This document shows positions 1 to 5,263 of a DNA stretch of 5,522 nt, piece after piece. The stretch is taken from contig CAYGWP010000432.1 in assembly GCA_964353455.1 (NCBI GenBank), forward strand, positions 1 to 5,522. Reading direction: 5' to 3'. The notes beneath the pieces are model-generated. The model saw only the letters and a program-made list of their open reading frames with translations. It had not been told where the DNA came from and did not search any database. The stretch's first letter is position 1; the number at the start of each line of letters is the position of its first letter. The position numbers and the translations under genes are program-made. The DNA comes from CAYGWP01 sp964353455 (lineage in GTDB: Bacteria; Planctomycetota; Phycisphaerae; FEN-1346).

Positions 1-426
1 CGGGTACGCCGTCAGGGCGGCCTCGGCTGCCTCGATGGCATCGCCCAACTTCCCTTCGCCGGCAAGGTCCTTGGCCCGGTTGAAGAGTTGGTCCGCCCGG
101 CCTGAGCGCACGATGGTCTGGGCAAGGAGGTTGCCGGCCTCGCGGTGAGACGGCGCAATGTCGAGCGCCAGCCTGAGCGCGGCCATCGCCTCGTCGAGCC
201 GTCCTTCCTGCGTGAGGCGCAAGCCGTCGGCGTACGCCCGCTCGGCCTGGGCGATGGCGTCCGTGGCGCGGACAGTCTCGCGATTGCCGCTGCCGCTTGC
301 TGCATGTATCTCAGCGCCGCCTTCGGCCTGAGGGGCCGCAGCGCCGGCCCCGCGCTGTTGCTCATCGCCACAGCCGACGATCGCGATTGCGGCGATGATT
401 GTCGGCAGCCAAGTCAATTGATGCAT
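1..426 (-). CDS. TPR-containing lipoprotein, N-terminal part (C-terminus outside window)
   Basis: This is a minus-strand gene that starts at the ATG at 426-424 and is still open at the left edge, giving 142 visible residues. The N-terminus (MHQLTWLPTIIAAIAIVGCG) is a hydrophobic signal segment ending in a lipobox, I-V-G-C, with the lipidated Cys at residue 19. It has no Lys or Arg before the hydrophobic core, only a His, which is slightly unusual. Residues 20-50 are a low-complexity Ala/Gly/Gln/Glu linker. Residues about 61-94 form a good tetratricopeptide repeat (A-x-x-x-G-x-x-L-x-x-x-G-R-L-D-E-A-M-A-A-L-x-x-A-L-x-I-A-P). A second repeat starts near 113 and includes GKLGDAIEAAEAAL. TPR lipoproteins are usually membrane-anchored protein-interaction scaffolds; the partner here is unknown. 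A GAGGGG ribosome-binding site lies 6 bases before the ATG. The reading frame is supported by the lipobox and TPR pattern. The function is not identified. Confidence 0.8.
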   Translation of the reverse strand, partial: MHQLTWLPTIIAAIAIVGCGDEQQRGAGAAAPQAEGGAEIHAASGSGNRETVRATDAIAQAERAYADGLRLTQEGRLDEAMAALRLALDIAPSHREAGNLLAQTIVRSGRADQLFNRAKDLAGEGKLGDAIEAAEAALTAYP

Positions 427-432
427 CGATTG

Positions 433-438
433 CCCCTC
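433..438 (-). promoter_or_regulatory. Ribosome-binding site of the lipoprotein gene
   Basis: Read on the minus strand the bases are GAGGGG, spaced 6 bases from the ATG at 426-424. The site supports this start, which places the lipobox Cys at residue 19. Confidence 0.6.
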
Positions 439-477
439 ACGCGCGCGACCCTTCGGGTGGCGGCAAAATGTGGCGCG

Positions 478-506
478 TTGACCTCGGCGGCGCCTACCGA
501 TAGAGT
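478..506 (+). promoter_or_regulatory. Candidate sigma70-type promoter for the nucleotidyltransferase/RM run
   Basis: TTGACC at 478-483 matches five of six bases of the -35 consensus. TAGAGT at 501-506 matches four of six bases of the -10 consensus, and the spacer is exactly 17 bases. The -10 side is locally AT-rich in an otherwise GC-rich region, with TATTAT overlapping at 506-511. Transcription would start near 513, giving a leader of about 28 bases with the ribosome-binding site inside it. This is a match by eye only. The sigma-factor preferences of this organism are unknown. Confidence 0.45.
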
Positions 507-528
507 ATTATCGCACCAGTTTATACTC

Positions 529-533
529 GGAGG
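529..533 (+). promoter_or_regulatory. Ribosome-binding site fixing the nucleotidyltransferase start at 541
   Basis: A GGAGG core is placed 7 bases before the ATG at 541. It decides the start: the same frame stays open upstream to an ATG at 145, but that extension overlaps the lipoprotein gene on the opposite strand and does not resemble the enzyme family. The family's GGxGTR signature begins 7 residues after the 541 start, as expected. Confidence 0.8.
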
Positions 534-540
534 CTGGCCC

Positions 541-1275
541 ATGAAAGGCGTTATTCTGGCCGGCGGGCTCGGGACGCGACTCTGGCCCCTCACGAAGATC
601 ACCAACAAGCATCTGCTGCCGGTCTATTCGAAGCCGATGATTTACTACCCGATCGAGTGCCTCGTCCGGGCGGGGATCACCGACATCATGATCGTGACCG
701 GCGGCAACTACGCGGGCGATTTTCTGCGACTCCTTGAGAACGGCGAGGAGTTCGGCCTGAAGCGCCTCCACTACGCATACCAGAAGGGCGAGGGCGGAAT
801 CGCGGCGGCACTGGGCCTGGCCCGCGAGTTCGTCGAGGGGAAAAAGGTCTGCGTGGTCCTCGGCGACAACATCCTCCAGCGCTCCATCCGCGGGGCCGTA
901 GAGGACTTCCGCCGCCAGTCCGAAGGGGCGATGGTGTTCCTGAAGAAGGTGCCGAACCCGCGGGCCTACGGCATCGCCGACGTCAAGGGCGGCCGCATCG
1001 TACGCATCACAGAGAAACCGAAAAAACCGAAGTCGAACCTCGCAGTCATCGGCGTTTATATGTACCCGGCCGACGTGTTCGACATCATCCCGAAGTTGAA
1101 ACCCTCGGCCCGCGGCGAACTTGAGATCACGGATGTGAACAACCATTACGTCTCCGCCGGGACGATGACCTGCCGGATCATCGACGGCTGGTGGGCCGAT
1201 GCCGGCGAGAGTATCGATTCCTGGATCGAGGCGAACCGACTCGTGGCAGCCGGCGGGGCAAACCTGAGCAGATAA
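541..1275 (+). CDS. Short RmlA-type nucleotidyltransferase (glucose-1-phosphate thymidylyltransferase-like)
   Basis: This 244-residue protein is predicted to be a cytoplasmic sugar-phosphate nucleotidyltransferase that makes an NDP-sugar (most likely dTDP-glucose) and pyrophosphate from a sugar 1-phosphate and NTP. The nucleotide-binding loop GGLGTRLWPLT is at residues 8-18. It is followed by K23 and by the LPVYSKPMIYYPIE segment (26-39) typical of RmlA/RfbA. GDN at 108-110 carries the first metal-binding Asp (D109). EKP is at 158-160, GELEITDVNN at 192-201, and WADAG at 218-222 supplies the second acidic metal ligand (D220). The length matches the short RmlA class (about 240 residues) rather than the roughly 290-residue enterobacterial form, which has an extra C-terminal helical region. 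Sugar and base specificity cannot be read from sequence alone. No rmlB, rmlC or rmlD or other sugar gene is adjacent. The gene is followed after 10 bases by a DNA methyltransferase, probably on the same transcript. Confidence 0.88.
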   Translation: MKGVILAGGLGTRLWPLTKITNKHLLPVYSKPMIYYPIECLVRAGITDIMIVTGGNYAGDFLRLLENGEEFGLKRLHYAYQKGEGGIAAALGLAREFVEGKKVCVVLGDNILQRSIRGAVEDFRRQSEGAMVFLKKVPNPRAYGIADVKGGRIVRITEKPKKPKSNLAVIGVYMYPADVFDIIPKLKPSARGELEITDVNNHYVSAGTMTCRIIDGWWADAGESIDSWIEANRLVAAGGANLSR

Positions 1276-1279
1276 AGGA
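1274..1279 (+). promoter_or_regulatory. Ribosome-binding site of the methyltransferase, overlapping the upstream stop codon
   Basis: AAAGGA covers the last two bases of the nucleotidyltransferase TAA (1273-1275) and lies 6 bases before the methyltransferase ATG at 1286. Ribosomes terminating upstream would end on this site, which suggests translational coupling between the two genes. Confidence 0.6.
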
Positions 1280-1285
1280 TGGCAA

Positions 1286-2524
1286 ATGAGCACTGAACAG
1301 CATATCGTATCAAGCGCCGCGGCTGAGCATAAGCGCAAGACAGTTGCCGAACGGCGGAATTACAGCGTGCAGACCGTGGAATCGGCCAAGAAGGTCTGCA
1401 ACGTGTGGCTCCAAGAGGTCCAACTGGCAAACGTGTTGGCGTTCGGCCTGCCCGAAGTGGACGACAGGTACCACGTCTGGCGCGTGCCCCTCCTTAAGAA
1501 GGGCAATCGCGAGAAGATCGGCGAAGTCGTCATAGATGCGCGAACGTCGCTGATTCTGGAAGACAAGTCCACTGCACCGGAAACGCTGGAAACGCGGCTG
1601 TTGGGCAGAGACGATGAAGCCACGGAGGAAAAGCCCCGCCGCTCGCCTCGCAGCGGCCGCTATGCCCTTTCCACGCTGCGCAACACAATAGCCCTCGGCG
1701 ATAGCGAGGAGGTCCTCCAGGACCTGCCCGCCGCGAGCGTGGACTTGGTTTTCACTTCTCCTCCATACTACAACGCTCGCCCCGAGTACACGGATTACAT
1801 AACCTACGAGGAGTACCTTCTGAAGATCCGCAAGGTCATTCACAACGTCCATAGGGTGCTGGCTGAAGGGCGATTCTTTGTCATGAACATATCCCCCGTG
1901 CTGGTCAGACGCGCCCACAGAAACGAGGCTTCCAGGAGAATCGCCGTGCCCTTCGACATGCACCGTCTTTTCATCGAGGAGGGCTACGATTTCGTTGACG
2001 ACATCCTCTGGGTGAAACCCGAAGGGGCGGGGTGGGCCACCGGGCGAGGACGCCGGTTTGCAGCCGACCGCAACCCGCTTCAGTACAAGCCGGTTCCCGT
2101 CACCGAGTACGTTCTTGTTTACCGCAAGCACACATCGAAGTTAATTGATTGGTGCATCCGGGCGCATCCAGACCAGGCATTGGTCAAAGCGTCGAAGATC
2201 GGCGACGATTATGAACGCACAAACCTGTGGCGCATCAAGCCGGCGCACGATGAGCGGCACCCGGCCATCTTCCCCGTTGAACTCGCGGAGAAGGTTATTG
2301 CCTACTATTCGTTCAAGGGCGACGTGGTGCTTGATCCCTTCGCAGGCATGGGCACGGTCGGCAAGGCGGCCGTCAAACTCGGGCGCCGCTTCGTGCTGAT
2401 AGAACGCGATGCCCGCTACATCGAGATCATGCGGTCCGAGGCCAAGACCTGGCTGGGCGAGGAGGCAAAGGACATCCTGACCATAAACTCCGCGCCTATC
2501 GATCCGAACGATGTGCTGTTCTGA
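1286..2524 (+). CDS. Type II DNA methyltransferase, beta class (N4-cytosine or N6-adenine), with N-terminal extension
   Basis: This 412-residue protein is predicted to transfer a methyl group from S-adenosylmethionine to an exocyclic amino group in DNA. The catalytic motif IV, TSPPY, is at residues 157-161. The SAM-binding motif I, DPFAGMGTVG, comes later at 350-359 and is followed by the acidic residue of motif II (E373 in LIERD). This catalytic-before-SAM order defines the beta class. HPAIFPVELAEKVI (325-338) is the conserved helix just before motif I. TSPPY is more common in m4C enzymes, but m6A cannot be excluded. The variable region around 240-320 probably carries target recognition. Residues 1-130 are not part of the usual catalytic core: 35-107 form a compact domain with a strand-rich stretch (RYHVWRVPL, KIGEVVIDARTSLI), followed by a charged linker. 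The gene precedes a putative nuclease by 13 bases, as in many type II systems where methylation must come first. The base composition is patchily more AT-rich than the flanks, consistent with horizontal acquisition. Confidence 0.9.
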   Translation: MSTEQHIVSSAAAEHKRKTVAERRNYSVQTVESAKKVCNVWLQEVQLANVLAFGLPEVDDRYHVWRVPLLKKGNREKIGEVVIDARTSLILEDKSTAPETLETRLLGRDDEATEEKPRRSPRSGRYALSTLRNTIALGDSEEVLQDLPAASVDLVFTSPPYYNARPEYTDYITYEEYLLKIRKVIHNVHRVLAEGRFFVMNISPVLVRRAHRNEASRRIAVPFDMHRLFIEEGYDFVDDILWVKPEGAGWATGRGRRFAADRNPLQYKPVPVTEYVLVYRKHTSKLIDWCIRAHPDQALVKASKIGDDYERTNLWRIKPAHDERHPAIFPVELAEKVIAYYSFKGDVVLDPFAGMGTVGKAAVKLGRRFVLIERDARYIEIMRSEAKTWLGEEAKDILTINSAPIDPNDVLF

Positions 2525-2529
2525 AAGGG
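2524..2529 (+). promoter_or_regulatory. Ribosome-binding site fixing the endonuclease start at 2538
   Basis: AAAGGG begins on the last base of the methyltransferase TGA (2522-2524) and lies 8 bases before the ATG at 2538. It favours that start over the in-frame ATG at 2511, which lies inside the methyltransferase gene, has no such site and would add nine unlikely residues (MCCSERVHR). Confidence 0.6.
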
Positions 2530-2537
2530 TGCACAGA

Positions 2538-3650
2538 ATGGCTAAGAAAGCGAAGCCGAACACGCTCACCCAACTGGTGTCGCCCGAAGCCGTCAAGTTG
2601 CTCACGGCCGGCGGCGCCGACTTGGTGCGCAGGATAGGCATTGACGTGGTACGCGGCGTCGTCCTGGATGTTTTGACAGGCAAAAACCTTCGAGATTCCA
2701 CCGAAGTGCTGACCCGTCGCCGTATTGCCGCGCTGAACCTCGCCATGGTAAGCATGTTTGTGCGCGGCTCAAGCGCCAGCCCCGACTTCGCTGAGCGCCT
2801 GCCTCATCTTGCAGCCAGCGGCCTTGTGCAACCGGACCTGCCGAAGGCGGAGCGATGGCTCGCCCAGTGGGCCATCGGCCTGACGGACAAGGCGTTTCAG
2901 AACGTGCTGAGGGACAACCCGAAGGCTCTGGCCGAGTACCGCGACCGCTACGTTCAGTCGTGCGCCGAAGCCATCGCAGCACACACAAAGGACGGGGGAG
3001 AACTCCGAGGCGTGCTGGAAACCTCCTCAGGCCTCAAGGCACAGGTGAACTGGCTGTTCATGACATACTTGATGGGCACGGTAGGCGCTCAGACCCTTGC
3101 GGTTCGGGGCTCCGATAAATCGGCTTATGGCAAATTGTTTGAGAAACTCGTTCTCGGTTCCCTGCTGAGCATCCTCGGCTTTAAGCATGTGCCACGGGAG
3201 AACCCCAAGACACTACGAGGCGAGTTCTGGCTTGCCTCTCGTGGTGAGAGACGCGAAAGCGACGCCACCTTGCTTTATCAACCGGGCAAAGGCGTCCGCT
3301 TCGATATCGGCTTCATTGGCAGGGGCAATCCCGAAATCTCACTGGACAAAGTCACGCGGTTCGAGCGGCAAACGGAAATCGGCGGCAGGAAGTGGTATAT
3401 GGCGACCATCATTATTGTTGACCGCATCGGCCCGAACAGCCGAATCGAAGCACTCGCTCGCAAGGTGGACGGCACCATCGTCCAAATGAGCGCCGCTTAC
3501 TGGCCCCAGCAGGTGGCTCGCGTCCTCAGTAGCACTTTGGGGTTCAAGCATGACCTGGTGAAAATGCAGCCGGGACAGGTTCATGACTTCCTGGGCCGCA
3601 AGATCCGCGAGGTGCCGCTTGAGAACTTTATCACGCCCGAAGCAGAGTGA
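2538..3650 (+). CDS. Putative type II restriction endonuclease, possibly CfrBI-like
   Basis: This 370-residue protein has no signal peptide or membrane segment. Its position 13 bases behind a type II methyltransferase is the main argument that it is the cognate nuclease. Residues 1-190 look largely helical. The conserved-looking core runs from about 196 to 300. A helix YGKLFEKLVLGSLLSILGF (197-215) contains E202. ESDATLLY (240-247) contains D242. Strand RFDIGFI (254-260) contains D256, followed by NPEISLDK (264-271) with E266 and K271, and then a strand MATIIIVDRI (288-297). This resembles a PD-(D/E)XK nuclease (helix Glu, Asp, then Glu ten residues on), but the canonical Lys after the Glu is Ser268. 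From memory the 197-275 pattern resembles the CfrBI endonuclease family (C^CWWGG cutters partnered with an m4C methylase). That assignment is a guess, and the recognition sequence cannot be read from the protein. An alternative is an uncharacterised RM-associated protein. Confidence 0.65.
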   Translation: MAKKAKPNTLTQLVSPEAVKLLTAGGADLVRRIGIDVVRGVVLDVLTGKNLRDSTEVLTRRRIAALNLAMVSMFVRGSSASPDFAERLPHLAASGLVQPDLPKAERWLAQWAIGLTDKAFQNVLRDNPKALAEYRDRYVQSCAEAIAAHTKDGGELRGVLETSSGLKAQVNWLFMTYLMGTVGAQTLAVRGSDKSAYGKLFEKLVLGSLLSILGFKHVPRENPKTLRGEFWLASRGERRESDATLLYQPGKGVRFDIGFIGRGNPEISLDKVTRFERQTEIGGRKWYMATIIIVDRIGPNSRIEALARKVDGTIVQMSAAYWPQQVARVLSSTLGFKHDLVKMQPGQVHDFLGRKIREVPLENFITPEAE

Positions 3651-3665
3651 AGATGCGCCGCGCGC

Positions 3666-3687
3666 AGAAATGGGCCAAAGCCTTTCT
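3666..3687. terminator. Weak bidirectional terminator-like hairpin in the convergent gap
   Basis: AGAAA at 3666-3670 pairs with TTTCT at 3683-3687. Inside this, GGC at 3673-3675 pairs with GCC at 3680-3682 around a CAAA loop, leaving a two-base bulge. Each strand ends the stem in a short T-rich run. The hairpin lies in the 39-base gap between two convergent genes, where it could stop transcription from both sides. The stem is short and interrupted, so the call is tentative. Confidence 0.35.
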
Positions 3688-3689
3688 TG

Positions 3690-5201
3690 TCATCGCCAGT
3701 GGCTCAGGGCCGCCAGGAGGCCGGTCTCCAGGAGCGCGGCCACTGTAAGGATGGCGCCTGCGAGCGGAATCAGCCGGTAGAGTTCATTCAGGCCCGCCGC
3801 GTACCCTTCGCGCCTGCGCTCGAAGCCGAACGACTTCGGCCACAGGACGCCCGCCAGCACCCGCCACGCCCCGAAGGCCAGAAGCGCGTAGGCCTGAATC
3901 TCGACCGCGACGACCGCGCCGCGGATCGGCAGACGGTCCAGGAGCGTCAGCGTAGCCGGCGCGAGAAACACGCCCCACGCCAGGTTCAGCGCCAGGGCGG
4001 TCACCATGCCGAGGCCCGGCAGGAGGCTCGGCACGCCGATCCCCATCATGGCCCGAAGGAGCAGCGTCACCATCAGCGTCATCACGAAACGGTCGAGGAG
4101 GTCCGACGGGCCGATGGCTGCCGACCTGAGGCCCACCTGGGCAAGCGGACACTGCCCCGTGCCCGCAGCAAAGGAGCGGAGGAATTCGCCGAGCGCCTGC
4201 GGCCCGCCCCACGCGGCGCCGGCAACGACGGCGGCGATCATGAGTCCGAGTATCTTGGCGTAATCGCGCGGGCTCTTCGCGAGGAATCGTGCGCCCGCCA
4301 CCAGCCACTCGACCGCAGCGCTGCGGCGCGGGCCGAGTCGGCCGAGCGCCACGAGGCCCGTGGCGAGGATGAGCGACCCGCCCGCCAGGATCGCCGCAAG
4401 CCCGCAGGCGCCCATCCACCAAGCGGATGAATCGCGGTCCACCGCAAGGTCCACCGGGCGCGCAGAAATCCTGTACGTTTCCCAGAGCGGCAAGGCCCGG
4501 CGCACGGCATCTTCAAGTTGCCCCGGCCATCCGAGGCCGACGACCATCACGTTCGGCGTCTGGAGTTTCGGCTCCAGGCCCGCCCGCAGCAGGGCGCTGC
4601 GGCGCACAAGGATCATATCGTGGAAGCAGCGGGCCGAGTCCGGGAGGCGCGCGGCAGGCAGTTCCGCCGAGCCGGCGGCGAACGGTTTCCCGGCGAGCAC
4701 CTCGGCCAGCGGCACGTCGGTCCCGGCGTAGATGACGGCGTCCCTGGCGGCGGCATCGTCGCCGGCCAGCGGAACAAGCGTGAAGTCGGCGTACGCATCG
4801 GCCACGACCGCCACGACGATCCACCTGGGCGGCGCCCACTGCTCGGGCGGCAGGTATGTGACGGCCCAGAGTACCCGCAGCGGCATCGTGGCCGTCGGGA
4901 CGAGCGGCTCGGTGGCCCCCTCTATCGCCTGAAGCGAGTTGAAATTGAGCGAGCCGTAGATCGATTCCAGGTCGAGCGGCTGGGTGATGTCTTCAGCGAT
5001 GGGGACGGCCGGCGCTGCGGGCGGTTGCGTCTCGGCGGGCTGCTCAGCACTCGCAGGCTCCGGGGCCGCGGGCGGCGCGGACAGCACCATGCCGTAGGCA
5101 AACGGCGGGACGTTGCCGGGCCGGGCATCGTACGAGGCCCAGAGTGCGAGGGTCATCCCGATGGTGATAAAGGAGATGCCGACGCCGAGGTGGATTCGCA
5201 T
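3690..5201 (-). CDS. Multi-pass membrane protein with SpoIIM-like C-terminal half
   Basis: This 503-residue protein starts at the ATG at 5201-5199. Only a weak GGGG lies 5 bases upstream. Residues 5-22 are an N-terminal hydrophobic anchor (GVGISFITIGMTLALW). Residues 41-68 are a Pro/Ala-rich linker, and about 70-255 form a soluble, probably extracytoplasmic region. The C-terminal half has several membrane segments: roughly 261-288, 316-332, 371-386, 390-421, 426-453 and 473-500. Its last part follows the order I associate with the SpoIIM (stage II sporulation protein M, DUF95) family: a short-turn segment GVPSLLPGLG, then LPIRGAVVAVEIQAYALLAFGAWRV in the place of the family's LPHGxxELPA helix, a charged loop (ERRREGYAAG), and a final helix ending AALLETGL in the place of AALIEGF. 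In non-sporulating bacteria such proteins have no settled role. The family call rests on pattern resemblance only. The gene lies 62 bases behind the aldolase gene on the same strand, with a palindrome between them. Confidence 0.75.
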   Translation of the reverse strand: MRIHLGVGISFITIGMTLALWASYDARPGNVPPFAYGMVLSAPPAAPEPASAEQPAETQPPAAPAVPIAEDITQPLDLESIYGSLNFNSLQAIEGATEPLVPTATMPLRVLWAVTYLPPEQWAPPRWIVVAVVADAYADFTLVPLAGDDAAARDAVIYAGTDVPLAEVLAGKPFAAGSAELPAARLPDSARCFHDMILVRRSALLRAGLEPKLQTPNVMVVGLGWPGQLEDAVRRALPLWETYRISARPVDLAVDRDSSAWWMGACGLAAILAGGSLILATGLVALGRLGPRRSAAVEWLVAGARFLAKSPRDYAKILGLMIAAVVAGAAWGGPQALGEFLRSFAAGTGQCPLAQVGLRSAAIGPSDLLDRFVMTLMVTLLLRAMMGIGVPSLLPGLGMVTALALNLAWGVFLAPATLTLLDRLPIRGAVVAVEIQAYALLAFGAWRVLAGVLWPKSFGFERRREGYAAGLNELYRLIPLAGAILTVAALLETGLLAALSHWR

Positions 5202-5218
5202 GGCCGCCCCATAAGCAA

Positions 5219-5244
5219 GTAGGCCGGGGCGCGCCCCGGCCTAC
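5219..5244. repeat. Perfect 26-base GC-rich palindrome between aldolase and membrane-protein genes
   Basis: The 13-base arm GTAGGCCGGGGCG (5219-5231) is followed immediately by its exact reverse complement (5232-5244), with no mismatch. It lies 19 bases downstream of the aldolase stop codon. On the minus strand it is followed by TTGCTTAT, which is only partly T-rich. It could act as an aldolase transcription terminator or mRNA 3' stabiliser, or be one copy of a dispersed extragenic palindrome. The window holds only one copy. Confidence 0.7.
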
Positions 5245-5263
5245 ATGGTTGCATCGACAGGCG

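Noticed and set aside
12..371. Minus-strand open frame in a second frame inside the lipoprotein gene
   Set aside because: The Arg/Pro/Ser-rich translation is typical of a shadow frame in GC-rich DNA. The neighbouring minus-strand frame has a lipobox and TPR pattern.
145..540. In-frame upstream extension of the nucleotidyltransferase gene from an ATG at 145
   Set aside because: It overlaps the lipoprotein gene on the other strand, gives low-complexity Arg/Ala/Leu-rich protein unlike the family, and a strong GGAGG sits before the ATG at 541.
508..1338. Long minus-strand open frame opposite the nucleotidyltransferase gene (276 residues)
   Set aside because: It is antisense to a gene with clear family motifs, shows no recognisable domain, and is open because GC-rich codons rarely give stops on the opposite strand.
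1310..2131. Long minus-strand open frame opposite the methyltransferase gene (273 residues)
   Set aside because: It lies entirely within a confidently identified gene on the other strand and shows no domain pattern.
2511..2537. Earlier endonuclease start at 2511, overlapping the end of the methyltransferase gene
   Set aside because: It lacks a ribosome-binding site and adds an unlikely MCCSERVHR leader. AAAGGG is well placed for the ATG at 2538.
2141..2755. Minus-strand open frame spanning the methyltransferase-endonuclease junction (204 residues)
   Set aside because: It is antisense to two supported genes, with no recognisable motifs and no convincing ribosome-binding site.
3687..4430. Plus-strand open frame opposite the membrane-protein gene (247 residues)
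   Set aside because: The translation is very rich in Arg, His, Glu and Gln, the mirror of hydrophobic membrane-segment codons. It is a shadow frame.
4518..5222. Plus-strand open frame opposite the N-terminal half of the membrane-protein gene (234 residues)
   Set aside because: The Arg/Gly-rich shadow translation has no domain. The opposite strand has coherent membrane segments and a linker.
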